Shown here piece by piece: positions 27,463 to 35,803 of a stretch of DNA of 64,000 nt (position 1 is its first letter; each line of letters begins with the position of its first letter). This DNA comes from Virgibacillus sp. 7505 (lineage in GTDB: Bacteria > Bacillota > Bacilli > Bacillales > Amphibacillaceae), in the NCBI RefSeq assembly GCF_002272135.1, contig NZ_NPBF01000025.1, positions 1-64,000 of the forward strand, given 5' to 3'. A model generated the notes under the pieces. It worked only from the letters and a program-made list of their open reading frames with translations. It searched no databases and had not been told where the DNA came from. The translations under genes and the position numbers were made by a program.

Positions 27463-28515
27463 ATGGGCCTGGTTTTATCAGTCACAGATAAAGATTTTAG
27501 CGAGCTGCTGCAAGACTTCTATGATGTGATGAAACGGGAAGAACAAGAGGAAGCAGCAATGCTGGCAGATATAATTGATGCGATGAGGAAAGACATTGGA
27601 TTAGAGGAAGTGTTAATTACTGCAGATCTGCTCACTATTCGCTATCAGGTGATGCTGGGACAATTGCTGACTGCAGGGTATCTATTGGATCAGTTCGAAG
27701 CGGGCGGTCATTCCCTTTCTCAACAAAATGAATATTTCTACCATTATTTTAAAGGGCAGGTTCAGTTTAAAAATAAAAGATGGAAAGACGCAATAAGGTA
27801 TTATGAGCATGCAGAGCTTTATCTAACAGAGGATAAAGAAAAAGCGGATTTCTATTATAAACTGGCGCATGCTTATTACCGCACTGGTATACCGGCACTA
27901 TCAGTACTGAATGCGAATAAAGCAATGCGTTATGCAACATCTTACAAGCAGCAGTATCACCTTACGAAATGCAAGCTGCTGCTCGGACTGAATCACTTGG
28001 AGATACGAAACTTCGAACAAGCCGAGACCTATTTATACGATGCACTCGACTGTTATCATAATGCAGATGAAACATCTCTTGTTTTAGCATCAATGGTCCA
28101 TCACAATCTTGGATTGCTTTATTTTGTACAGCAAAAATTCGATAAAGCAGCCGACTGCTTTGATCAAGCTGTACATGCCACTCCTTGCTCTCATTACTTG
28201 GAGAGCCTCTACTATCTGACCGAATCCCTCTTCCGTGCTAATCACCACCAAGAAGCAATGAAATACTACCAGATTGGATTTACCAGGAGTAAGAAAGAGA
28301 AGGATAAGGACCACCAATGGGCGTTCGCCATGCTCCATAAGCAATTCGTCGACTGCGATAATTTTGAAGCAGTATGGGCAGAAGGCATTGCCTATTATAA
28401 AGCAATTGATGATAGAGACAGTGTCCATTATTATAGCTTGCGTATGGCTGATTACTATACGATAAAAGGAGAAGAAGAGAAGGCAAATTACTATTACCGC
28501 CTTGCGGTGCTGTAA
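27463..28515 (+). CDS. Rap family TPR regulator without a visible Phr
   Basis: A 350-residue cytoplasmic protein with a helical N-terminal region (about residues 1-90) and six or seven TPR repeats (for example YFYHYFKGQVQFKNKRWKDAIRYY region, HNLGLLYFVQQKFDKAADCF). The ending WAFAMLHKQF...ANYYYRLAVL parallels the Rap-like protein at 60.4 kb. Rap proteins dephosphorylate Spo0F or sequester ComA-type activators and are inhibited by Phr peptides. No secretable peptide gene follows, so it is an orphan or answers a peptide made elsewhere. GGGGGAGGAG precedes the ATG. Confidence 0.82.
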   Translation: MGLVLSVTDKDFSELLQDFYDVMKREEQEEAAMLADIIDAMRKDIGLEEVLITADLLTIRYQVMLGQLLTAGYLLDQFEAGGHSLSQQNEYFYHYFKGQVQFKNKRWKDAIRYYEHAELYLTEDKEKADFYYKLAHAYYRTGIPALSVLNANKAMRYATSYKQQYHLTKCKLLLGLNHLEIRNFEQAETYLYDALDCYHNADETSLVLASMVHHNLGLLYFVQQKFDKAADCFDQAVHATPCSHYLESLYYLTESLFRANHHQEAMKYYQIGFTRSKKEKDKDHQWAFAMLHKQFVDCDNFEAVWAEGIAYYKAIDDRDSVHYYSLRMADYYTIKGEEEKANYYYRLAVL

Positions 28516-28750
28516 AAAACCAATTAATATGTCAGGACTTTATGCCTGTCACCTAAGAATCACGAAAAACCAGCATCTGTCTATATAGTGCCTATCTAGG
28601 AGATATATTTAAATTATTCTAAAATTATTACTATTTTATTACGTTTCATGTATAAATATTCCATCTTATTTATTTCCTTTTATACTAGAGCTGTGGAAGT
28701 GCCGAACCACATCGGTTTACAACTCTGGCAGCGATAGGAGAGGGAAACAT

Positions 28751-29254
28751 ATGATCAACGACTTACGGCAGAGTAAGGGAGCAGCGATCGTCTTTCTAGT
28801 GATCAGGTTATATCTTGGATACACGTTCCTGTCAGCCGGCTTAGGTAAGCTGATGAGCGGAAACTTTGATGCCAGTGGATTTGTCCAAGGTGCATTAGCG
28901 CGCTCTGACGCCGGTGTCATCCAGAGCTGGTGGGGAAGTTTCCTGGAAGGAATAGTCCTTCCGAATGCAGAGGTTTTCAGCTTCCTCGTCATGTGGGGAG
29001 AGACTCTGGTCGGTTTGGCGCTGCTGCTTGGTGCCTTTACTGGATTTGCAGCTTTTATGGGAATATTGATGAATATCTCATTCCTATTAAGCGGTGCGGT
29101 TCAGCAGAACTTGGTATTTATCATCCTGGGCTTAGTGCTGCTCATTGGTGGCGCGAATGCTGGCCGGTACGGTGTCGATCGCTGGATCATGCCATCCTTG
29201 CGAAATAAAGGGGATAACAGGCCAGCCAGAAACAGCAAGAGACAGCTTATATAA
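28751..29254 (+). CDS. DoxX family membrane protein (copy 1)
   Basis: A 167-residue protein with four hydrophobic segments: VIRLYLGYTFLSAGLGKLMSG, LPNAEVFSFLVMWGETLVGLALLLGAF and ANAGRYGVDRWIMP are the DoxX signature. DoxX proteins are thought to act in membrane redox or thiol metabolism; the reaction is not settled. It is a clear paralog of the gene at 38433. No Rex box is seen before this copy. The 235 bases upstream, after rap, hold no other gene. Confidence 0.85.
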   Translation: MINDLRQSKGAAIVFLVIRLYLGYTFLSAGLGKLMSGNFDASGFVQGALARSDAGVIQSWWGSFLEGIVLPNAEVFSFLVMWGETLVGLALLLGAFTGFAAFMGILMNISFLLSGAVQQNLVFIILGLVLLIGGANAGRYGVDRWIMPSLRNKGDNRPARNSKRQLI

Positions 29255-29261
29255 AAAAACA

Positions 29262-29290
29262 GGGACACGCGCTTGCCGCGTGTTTCTTCA
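29262..29290 (+). terminator. Terminator after doxX copy 1
   Basis: Stem ACACGCG/CGCGTGT with loop CTTGC, followed by TTCTTC. Confidence 0.78.
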
Positions 29291-29371
29291 TGTAGAAAAA
29301 ATTTCTTGTTGAAATAAGTCGATGTGTGTAGTACAGTTAAAAAGGTTTTTTAATTGCATACAAATCCTCAT

Positions 29372-29560
29372 CATTTGATGAGGTAGAGGTTGCGGCTGTT
29401 ATCAGTACAGACTGGGAGATCAGGAGATATCGTTGATCAGGATGGAAAGGAACAGCTGCCGAAGCCGGATGGATTCTCCAATCCTACTGGCTGGGCCTGC
29501 ACTCGAATAGGGGCAGGACTGTCACGTCAGTCGCAAAGCTGGCGTGTTGCGCTATCTTTG
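29372..29560 (+). ncRNA. Lysine riboswitch (L-box)
   Basis: The conserved core elements are in order: GAGGTAGAGGTTGC at the start, AGTA, GGAAAGGAACAGCTGCCGAAG (AAAGG and GCCGAAG blocks), TACTGGCTGGGC, and ACTGTCA, closed by CTATCTTTGTG pairing with GAGGTAG in P1. It lies directly before a lysine permease gene and an intrinsic terminator, so lysine should stop transcription. Confidence 0.93.
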
Positions 29561-29583
29561 TGAGAATGATGCTGTTTATAAGT

Positions 29584-29628
29584 AAAGGCCGTTCCGATAG
29601 AGCAAACTATCCGGGATGGCCTTTTTTC
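29584..29628 (+). terminator. Riboswitch-controlled terminator of lysP
   Basis: The stem AAAGGCC...GATAG/CTATC...GGCCTTTTTT lies between the L-box and the permease gene. Confidence 0.88.
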
Positions 29629-29673
29629 GTATCTATAGCGCAACGGACGAAAGAAACAGAGAGGGGAAAGAAA

Positions 29674-31134
29674 GTGAGTAACAACACGAAAAAACCGGGT
29701 TTACGCAGAGAACTGAAAGCCCGTCATTTAGGAATGATCTCCCTTGGAGGTACAATCGGTACAGGATTATTCCTTGCCAGCGGAGGAGCTATTAGCAGTG
29801 CAGGACCAGGAGGAGCATTGCTTGCATATGCGCTGATTGGCTGTATGGTCTTCTTCTTGATGACAAGCTTGGCGGAAATGGCAGCATTCATGCCTGTATC
29901 CGGAAGCTTCAGCACATATGGATCACGTTTTGTCGATGAATCATTCGGATTCGCTTTAGGCTGGAACTATTGGTTCAACTGGGCCATCACAATTGCGGCT
30001 GAGCTCGTTGCCGTAACATTGATCATGGGATTCTGGTTCCCGGATACACCATCTTGGATATGGAGTGCTATCAGTCTAATCATCATGTTCTTATTGAATT
30101 ATATTTCTGTTAAAGGGTTCGGTGAATCTGAATATTGGTTCGCCTTGATCAAAGTCGTTACTGTCATCATTTTCATCATTGTTGGTATATTGATGATTAT
30201 TGGAATCCTTGGCGGCGACTCACCTGGATTCTCCAACTTCACTGTAGAAGACGCGCCATTCAATGGTGGATTCCTAGCATTGATCGGTGTCTTCATGGCA
30301 GCAGGCTTCTCTTTCCAAGGAACAGAGCTGCTCGGAGCAGCTGCTGGAGAAGCAGACAATCCTAGAAAATCGATTCCAAAAGCGATTCGCTCAGTTTTCT
30401 GGCGTATCCTGCTGTTCTACATTTTGGCGATTTTCATTATCGGGATGCTCATTCCGTACACAACAGAAAGCCTTGCAAGTGACGATGTCCGTTTGAGCCC
30501 ATTCACGCTTGTGTTCGAAAAAGCGGGTATTGCGTTTGCTGCATCTGTCATGAACGCGGTAATCCTTACCGCTGTCCTGTCTGCCGGTAACTCCGGAATG
30601 TATGCAAGTACACGGATGCTTTGGAACTTGGCGAAAGAAGGAAAAGCGCCAGCTTTCCTTGGTAAGCTAAACAAGAACGGCGTTCCTGTGAACGCATTGA
30701 TCGCAACAGCAGCAGTTGGCTGTGTTGCTTTCCTGACATCCTTCTTCGGAAATGGTGTCGTGTACACATGGCTATTGAACGTGTCAGGTATGGCCGGCTT
30801 CATCGTCTGGGTAGGTATTGCTGTCAGTCATTATCGATTCCGTAAAGCATATATTGCTCAAGGAAATGACATCAAGGATTTACCATACACAGCGAAATTC
30901 TATCCGGCAGCGCCGATTCTTGCCTTCGTGCTATGTATCATCGTTATTGTCGGTCAGAGCTTCTCTGCTTTCACAGCAGATGGAATTGAATGGGGCACTT
31001 TGATTGCGTCTTATATTGGTATTCCAGTATTCCTGCTTTGCTGGATCATATTTAAAGTGAAAAAGAAAACGAAGGTGCATAAACTGGAGGAAGTCGATTT
31101 GACTACTCCGGCACATGAAACAGCACCAGAATAA
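29674..31134 (+). CDS. lysP: Lysine-specific permease (APC superfamily)
   Basis: A 486-residue membrane protein with 12 predicted spans: RELKARHLGMISLGGTIGTGLFLASG at the start, FSFQGTELLGAAAGEADNPRKSIPKA in the middle, and a C-terminal cytoplasmic tail. Sequence pattern and length fit the LysP group of amino-acid/proton symporters, and the L-box upstream confirms lysine as the likely substrate. The GTG at 29674 with AGGGG eight bases upstream is chosen; the frame is open up to 29560 but those codons lie within the leader RNA. Confidence 0.93.
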   Translation: MSNNTKKPGLRRELKARHLGMISLGGTIGTGLFLASGGAISSAGPGGALLAYALIGCMVFFLMTSLAEMAAFMPVSGSFSTYGSRFVDESFGFALGWNYWFNWAITIAAELVAVTLIMGFWFPDTPSWIWSAISLIIMFLLNYISVKGFGESEYWFALIKVVTVIIFIIVGILMIIGILGGDSPGFSNFTVEDAPFNGGFLALIGVFMAAGFSFQGTELLGAAAGEADNPRKSIPKAIRSVFWRILLFYILAIFIIGMLIPYTTESLASDDVRLSPFTLVFEKAGIAFAASVMNAVILTAVLSAGNSGMYASTRMLWNLAKEGKAPAFLGKLNKNGVPVNALIATAAVGCVAFLTSFFGNGVVYTWLLNVSGMAGFIVWVGIAVSHYRFRKAYIAQGNDIKDLPYTAKFYPAAPILAFVLCIIVIVGQSFSAFTADGIEWGTLIASYIGIPVFLLCWIIFKVKKKTKVHKLEEVDLTTPAHETAPE

Positions 31135-31135
31135 G

Positions 31136-31166
31136 AAAAGCTGCCGGGAGACCGGCAGCTTTTTCT
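31136..31166 (+). terminator. Terminator after lysP
   Basis: Stem AAAGCTGCCGG/CCGGCAGCTTT with loop GAGA, then T run. Confidence 0.9.
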
Positions 31167-31234
31167 ATTGGCTGTATTTCATTAGTGAAAGTTCAATTCT
31201 ATCCGAGAAGCTGTTCTCATTTCCTTAGGAAACA

Positions 31235-32086
31235 TCAGTCCCACTCTTTAGCATGCGCTCTAATCAATTCAATCATTTTCACAATAGCTGGGGAGAGCCA
31301 TTTATCTTTGTGATAAGCAAGGAAAGTAGAGATGGACGGATGTTCTGAAGATACTGTTTCCCCTGATAATTTTTTGTTGTTAAGCTCTTCCTTAACAGAG
31401 AAATAAGGAACCAATGAAATACCAAGACCGCTCCTAACACACTGTTTAATTGCTTCAATGCTTTGAAAGTCGAGGCTTTCCTTCACATCAATTTGTTTGT
31501 AGTTAATATAATGCTCAAACACAGACTTATAGCTGCAAGAACGTTCTGTGTACAATACTGTGCCAGAATCTTCTTGCTCGTTTGGGCGTATTAGCACCAT
31601 CTTTTCCCGTTTTAATTTCTCCATATAAAGTTCAGGTAGAGTTAAATCATCTTTCTCTAAAACCAAGGCCAGATCAATATCTCCATTTTGCAAAGTGGTT
31701 GTAACGTCGTGATTATCAATTGATTTCAGGGATATATTAACGTTTGGATAAAGCGTTTTATATGCAAGAAGAACTGGAGGTATCCGGCCGATTGTCAACG
31801 ATTCTGATATGCCGATAACAAGCTTGCCGTTTGGTTCGTCGTTAGTATTCAATGCTTGTGAATATAAATCAATGATTCTTGAGGCGTAAGGCAGGAAATG
31901 ATGACCATATTGAGTTAATACGACCTTTTTTCCTAGCCTGTCAAATAGAGGTTTGCCTAATTCTGTTTCAAGTTCTTTGATATGGTTTGTTACGGAAGAC
32001 TGCGCATATCCGAGATGATCGGCTGCTTTTTTGAATCCATCTTTTTCAACGATAGTTTTCAGGGTAATGAGATGACGCAATTCCAT
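31235..32086 (-). CDS. LysR family transcriptional regulator
   Basis: A 283-residue regulator: N-terminal winged helix MELRHLITLKTIVEKDGFKKAADHLGYAQSSVTNHIKELE, then a two-lobed effector domain with GKLVIGISESLTIGRIPPVLLAYKTLYPNV. It is divergent from an Old Yellow Enzyme gene and very likely controls it. ATG 32086 has AAAGGA upstream; the ATG at 32104 lies inside the operator palindrome and has no ribosome-binding site. Confidence 0.92.
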   Translation of the reverse strand: MELRHLITLKTIVEKDGFKKAADHLGYAQSSVTNHIKELETELGKPLFDRLGKKVVLTQYGHHFLPYASRIIDLYSQALNTNDEPNGKLVIGISESLTIGRIPPVLLAYKTLYPNVNISLKSIDNHDVTTTLQNGDIDLALVLEKDDLTLPELYMEKLKREKMVLIRPNEQEDSGTVLYTERSCSYKSVFEHYINYKQIDVKESLDFQSIEAIKQCVRSGLGISLVPYFSVKEELNNKKLSGETVSSEHPSISTFLAYHKDKWLSPAIVKMIELIRAHAKEWD

Positions 32087-32102
32087 CGTTATCTGTCCTT
32101 TC

Positions 32103-32160
32103 AATAGTTCAATTTTATTGAACTATTAGTTCTAATATATCTATTTTACCAAACGGTAAA
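32103..32160. promoter_or_regulatory. LysR-type operators between the regulator and the OYE gene
   Basis: A perfect inverted repeat AATAGTTCAAT-TTT-ATTGAACTATT at 32103-32127 contains T-N11-A geometry. A second palindrome TTTACC-AAAC-GGTAAA is at 32145-32160. Their place in the divergent gap fits LysR recognition and activation sites. Confidence 0.65.
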
Positions 32161-32238
32161 GGTATTTTAAAATGGTTGTACGGGAGAAAAGGATGTTATC
32201 ACAATAACTAATCACATATAACATAAAGGAGTTTTACG

Positions 32239-33333
32239 ATGCAAAACACAGAGTTTCTATTTCAGAAAGCTAAACTGGGAAATACAGAAGTAAAGAATCG
32301 CCTTAGCGTGGCACCAATGACTCGTATCAGTGCTACATCAGAAGGAATTATCACAGACCGAATGGTATCTTACTACACATCTTTCGCAAAGGGTGGATTT
32401 GGTCTTATCCTTACTGAAGGAACTTATATCGATGATAAATACAGCCAAACATACTTTGATCAGCCTGGCATAGCGTATGACGAACAAGCTGAAGCATGGA
32501 AGAAGGTTGTTGATTCTGTACATCAGGAGGGAGCGAAGATATTTATGCAGTTGCAGCATAGTGGTCCTTTGTCTCAGGGCAATCGCTTTGCAGGTGAAAC
32601 AGTCGCTCCGTCAGCTGTCCAGCCAAAGGGCGAGCAGCTGACATTTTATCTTGGAGAAGGCCCTTTTTCTATGCCGCGAGAAGTAACAAAAGAAGAAATC
32701 AATGACATTATTAAATCGTTCGTCAGTGCTGCGCAACGTGCTAAATCAGCGGGATTTGATGGAGTGGAAATCCATGGTGCAAATGGATATCTACTAGATG
32801 CGTTCTTGACTGAATATACGAACCAGCGGACAGATGAGTATGGTGGATCCTCAGCAAATCGAGTTCGCTTATTAGTAGAAGTTGCTAAAGCTATCCGTGA
32901 AGCAGTGGGAGAAGTTTTCACAGTTGGTATTCGAATTTCACAATCGAAGGTTAACGACTACACGTATAAATGGAGTGGCAAAGAAGAAGATGCGAAAATC
33001 ATCTTTAGTCAGCTAGGACAAGCAGGTCTTGATTATATCCATGTAACTGAATATGAAGCATGGCAGCCTGCATTTGACTCAAGCGATATCACACTTATTG
33101 AACTTGCCAAAAAATATGCAAATGTAGCGATCATCGCGAATGGTCAATTGGACGATATTTCCAGAGCGGAGGATATTGTCAAAAGCATGGGAGCCGATGT
33201 TGTTGCACTAGGTAAAGGAGCACTTGCAAACCATGATTGGTTCAAGAAAGTAAGGAACGGAGAAGCTCTGAATGTGTTTGAAGCAGAGAAAGTTCTTCGA
33301 CCAACTGCAAAGCTGAAGGATTTTGAATTATAA
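32239..33333 (+). CDS. NADH:flavin oxidoreductase, Old Yellow Enzyme family
   Basis: A 364-residue FMN enzyme with a TIM barrel: VKNRLSVAPMTRISATSEGIITDRMVSYY, FMQLQHSGPLSQ, GFDGVEIHGANGYLLDAFLTEYTNQRTDEYGGS and a C-terminal phosphate-binding ALGKGALANHDW. OYEs reduce activated C=C bonds of enones, quinones or nitro compounds. It has the YGGS signature and catalytic His/Asn region IHGAN. Control by the divergent LysR protein is expected. AAAGGAG precedes the ATG. Confidence 0.92.
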   Translation: MQNTEFLFQKAKLGNTEVKNRLSVAPMTRISATSEGIITDRMVSYYTSFAKGGFGLILTEGTYIDDKYSQTYFDQPGIAYDEQAEAWKKVVDSVHQEGAKIFMQLQHSGPLSQGNRFAGETVAPSAVQPKGEQLTFYLGEGPFSMPREVTKEEINDIIKSFVSAAQRAKSAGFDGVEIHGANGYLLDAFLTEYTNQRTDEYGGSSANRVRLLVEVAKAIREAVGEVFTVGIRISQSKVNDYTYKWSGKEEDAKIIFSQLGQAGLDYIHVTEYEAWQPAFDSSDITLIELAKKYANVAIIANGQLDDISRAEDIVKSMGADVVALGKGALANHDWFKKVRNGEALNVFEAEKVLRPTAKLKDFEL

Positions 33334-33340
33334 GAGTTTT

Positions 33341-33385
33341 AAATACCCCAAATTCTGTTAAAAAATAGAATTTGGGGTATTTTAT
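33341..33385 (+). terminator. Terminator after the OYE gene
   Basis: A 15-bp stem AATACCCCAAATTCT/AGAATTTGGGGTATT followed by TTA. The next 200 bases are AT-rich and hold only the promoter region of the degV gene. Confidence 0.88.
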
Positions 33386-33593
33386 ATGTATAGAAAACAA
33401 GCCTTTTTAATAATTTATTTATAGATCATACACTTACAGACCGTGATGCGTATATTCTTTTTTTACCCCAAGTAGCAGTAAACGGAAATATGTGATATTT
33501 GTATGTATTTTTTTATCTGATTTTATTACTTATTTCCTAATCTTCTTGTTTCTTTATTTGATTTACAAGTTATACTGAATTAGAGGTGAATAT

Positions 33594-34457
33594 ATGAAAA
33601 TTGCAATTGTGACAGATAGTCTGACGAATTTGAGAGAAGAGGATTTACAAAGATATCCTTTTATATATTACGCGCATTTAAATGTTGTCGTAGATGATAA
33701 GTCCTATATTGATTTAAAAGAGATTACGAATGAACAATTATTTCGTTTTATAGATGAGGGAGCTTCCTATTCTTCTTCCCTGCCTTCACCAGAAATATTT
33801 ACGACGCTTTATGAAGAATTATTGGCTAGTTATGATGCTATTATCAGCCTGCATTGTACAGAAAATGTAAGCGGTACCGTCAATTCGGCTCGTATAGCAA
33901 GGGATTCAATCGAGGGTGCCGAAGATAAAATCACCGTCATTGATACGAATACAGCTTCTATTGGAGTAGAGAATATCGTTATTAAAGTATGTGAGCTAAT
34001 GGAGCAAGGTAAGTCAATCCATGAATTGTTAGATGCAATTGAATATTACCGAACGCATGGGCAGCTGTATCTTACGATTAATGACCTTACTACACTAGTA
34101 CGTACTGGTCGTATTTCGAAGACAGCATCAAGGATCGGTAACTTATTGCACATTAAGCCGATCATCGGTTTTGAAAACGCGAAATTAGAGGTTATGGGCA
34201 AAGTCCGTACGAAGAAGCGCCTGCTGAAATGGATGCTGGAAAGATTACGGCACGATATAGAACAATCAGGAAAACAAGTGGTTCGCATTACACACGTGAA
34301 TTCCATTGATCTTGCTACTGAGCTAAAGCATGCATTGGAAATATGCGGAGATAAAGTTGAAGTTTTTATCAGCAATGAAATCAGTTCCGTTATGGCAATT
34401 CATTTTGGCAGAGGCGGAGTCGGAGCTAGCTGGATGCCTGCGGATTATTCTGTTTAG
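33594..34457 (+). CDS. DegV family fatty-acid-binding protein
   Basis: A 287-residue protein: IAIVTDSLTNL at the N-terminus, SSLPSPEIFTTLYEELLASYDAIISLHCTENVSGTVNSAR, and GQLYLTINDLTTLVRTGRISKTAS. These are the EDD/DegV fold blocks. Members bind fatty acids and, as FakB, feed them to the kinase FakA; no fakA gene is nearby. AGAGGTGA precedes the ATG. Confidence 0.9.
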   Translation: MKIAIVTDSLTNLREEDLQRYPFIYYAHLNVVVDDKSYIDLKEITNEQLFRFIDEGASYSSSLPSPEIFTTLYEELLASYDAIISLHCTENVSGTVNSARIARDSIEGAEDKITVIDTNTASIGVENIVIKVCELMEQGKSIHELLDAIEYYRTHGQLYLTINDLTTLVRTGRISKTASRIGNLLHIKPIIGFENAKLEVMGKVRTKKRLLKWMLERLRHDIEQSGKQVVRITHVNSIDLATELKHALEICGDKVEVFISNEISSVMAIHFGRGGVGASWMPADYSV

Positions 34458-34494
34458 CAAACAGCTTGTGATATTGATCAGTAGTATATATAGA

Positions 34495-34528
34495 ACCCTC
34501 GAACGATTTAATTGTTCGAGGGTTTAGT
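34495..34528 (+). terminator. Terminator after degV
   Basis: Stem AACCCTCGAAC/GTTCGAGGGTT with an AT loop, then TAGTT. Confidence 0.82.
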
Positions 34529-34551
34529 TATGCTGTATGAAGTTTTTAGTA

Positions 34552-34770
34552 TTAAGGCTGCTTTTCTGCACTCTTAAAAATAACGAAGCCTATCTTCGTG
34601 AAAAGATAAAGTGTAAAGATGATTATTAGAGTCCTGCCTATAACATCACCATCGGTCATGTCAAAGCTATTTTGAAATAATAAATGACTATTAAAACAAA
34701 GATAAATTGCGATCAAAAGAGGAATAGCAATAAACAAAACAGCAATGACACGTCTGGCTTCCCAACTCAT
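34552..34770 (-). CDS. Small two-span membrane protein
   Basis: A 72-residue protein with two hydrophobic segments (about residues 7-26 and 46-66) joined by an acidic loop NSFDMTDGD, ending in a short basic tail. AAGGAAGGA lies upstream of the ATG. I do not recognise the family. It lies 36 bases downstream of the transglutaminase-like gene on the same strand and may be co-transcribed. Confidence 0.6.
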   Translation of the reverse strand: MSWEARRVIAVLFIAIPLLIAIYLCFNSHLLFQNSFDMTDGDVIGRTLIIIFTLYLFTKIGFVIFKSAEKQP

Positions 34771-34806
34771 TATAATCAGTCCTTCCTTATATGATCCTTT
34801 TCAATA

Positions 34807-35415
34807 TCATAAAAAATCAGGTAATCGATTCTTATACATATTCAGAGCATTTTTGCTTGTTTCTAAAGTGTGTAGTGTCTTTGCATTAGGAGTTGCGTAG
34901 ATAATAGGATAATCTATTTCCCCATATTCTTCATTAATCCGGAATGCTAATCGCTCTTCGTCCAGAGAGAATTCGGATTGTATGCCAGGTTTGTTTCCGC
35001 GTGCATCCAAACGGATCCACTTATTTAAGTCCTTGATATAAACTCCATTTAGGGCATGTATGCAATATCCTTTATCAGGTGTATCAAATAGCGTCAATCT
35101 TTGGTAGCAAAATCCAGTAGGAACTCCTACTGATCTTAACATGGCAGCGAGCAAATTAGATTTTGCATAACAGATACCTTCTTTGTATGTAAGGACTTCT
35201 GATGCTCTGCAAGTCACTCGCTTGCTTTGAATATCCCATGAGTGCGCTATACTATCTCGAACATAATGGAATACTGCTCTGACTTTTTCTATTTCAGACA
35301 TTTGAGATGAAATCAGCTCTCTGATCCTCTCTTTGATCAGAGGATGTGAGAAGTCGATTACATCTGATTCATTCAAGTAATCATTGTAAGAATGTTTCTC
35401 TGGTATTGGATTCAA
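34807..35415 (-). CDS. Transglutaminase-like domain protein
   Basis: A 202-residue protein with the papain-like transglutaminase core: C82 in EGICYAKSNLLAAMLRS, H120 in YCIHALN and D137 in WIRLDARG form the expected triad. Such bacterial proteins act as cysteine proteases or peptidases rather than cross-linkers. No signal peptide remains if the TTG at 35415 is the start, which is supported by GGGAGGGAG just upstream; an ATG at 35463 would add a hydrophobic stretch but has no ribosome-binding site. Confidence 0.82.
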   Translation of the reverse strand: MNPIPEKHSYNDYLNESDVIDFSHPLIKERIRELISSQMSEIEKVRAVFHYVRDSIAHSWDIQSKRVTCRASEVLTYKEGICYAKSNLLAAMLRSVGVPTGFCYQRLTLFDTPDKGYCIHALNGVYIKDLNKWIRLDARGNKPGIQSEFSLDEERLAFRINEEYGEIDYPIIYATPNAKTLHTLETSKNALNMYKNRLPDFL

Positions 35416-35570
35416 GTATCTCCCTCCCGCAATACATATGTATAAATATACCAATAAAATCAATGAGGTGGTTCATTAATTTTGATTGTGTGCTAAATCA
35501 TTCTTATGCACATATTATGGTAATCTAAAGCAATTTACATTTGTTAATCCGAGTAACCCGATAAGATATA

Positions 35571-35599
35571 TTGACAATCTAATCGTTGTCTGGTAAACT
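35571..35599 (+). promoter_or_regulatory. SigA-type promoter of the SAM-riboswitch transcript
   Basis: TTGACA at 35571-35576 and TAAACT at 35594-35599, spaced by 17 bases, place the transcript start shortly before the aptamer at 35621. Confidence 0.75.
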
Positions 35600-35620
35600 T
35601 TCTGAAAACTGTATATGTTT

Positions 35621-35721
35621 CTTATCCAGAGAGGTGGAGGGATATGGCCCATTGAAACCTCAGCAGCAGGTCTGACAACAGATACTGTGCTAATTCCATC
35701 GGTTCATAGCCGGCAGATAAG
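35621..35721 (+). ncRNA. SAM-I riboswitch (S-box)
   Basis: All core blocks are present: P1 CTTATC/GATAAG, AGAGAGGTGGAGGGA, TGGCCCATTGAAACCTCAGCA, and TGTGCTAATTCCA. It is followed by an intrinsic terminator and an M42-peptidase-like gene, so high SAM should stop transcription. Confidence 0.95.
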
Positions 35722-35732
35722 ATGAATAGAGG

Positions 35733-35770
35733 AAGCCTCTCGACGCATCTTGCACGAGAGGCTTTTGTAT
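35733..35770 (+). terminator. SAM-riboswitch terminator
   Basis: Stem AAGCCTCTCG/CGAGAGGCTT with a 12-base loop, then TTGTATTTG. Confidence 0.85.
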
Positions 35771-35803
35771 TTGTCCCGCTGCCTACAGAAAGGGGAAGGC
35801 AAC

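Noticed and set aside
28530-28589. Short frame after the first rap gene as a phr gene
   Set aside because: No ribosome-binding site and no signal peptide (MSGLYACHLRITKNQHLSI).
29560-29673. Longer N-terminus for the lysine permease from ATG 29560
   Set aside because: This stretch lies within the riboswitch terminator and gives a non-homologous N-terminus. GTG 29674 with a proper ribosome-binding site is better.
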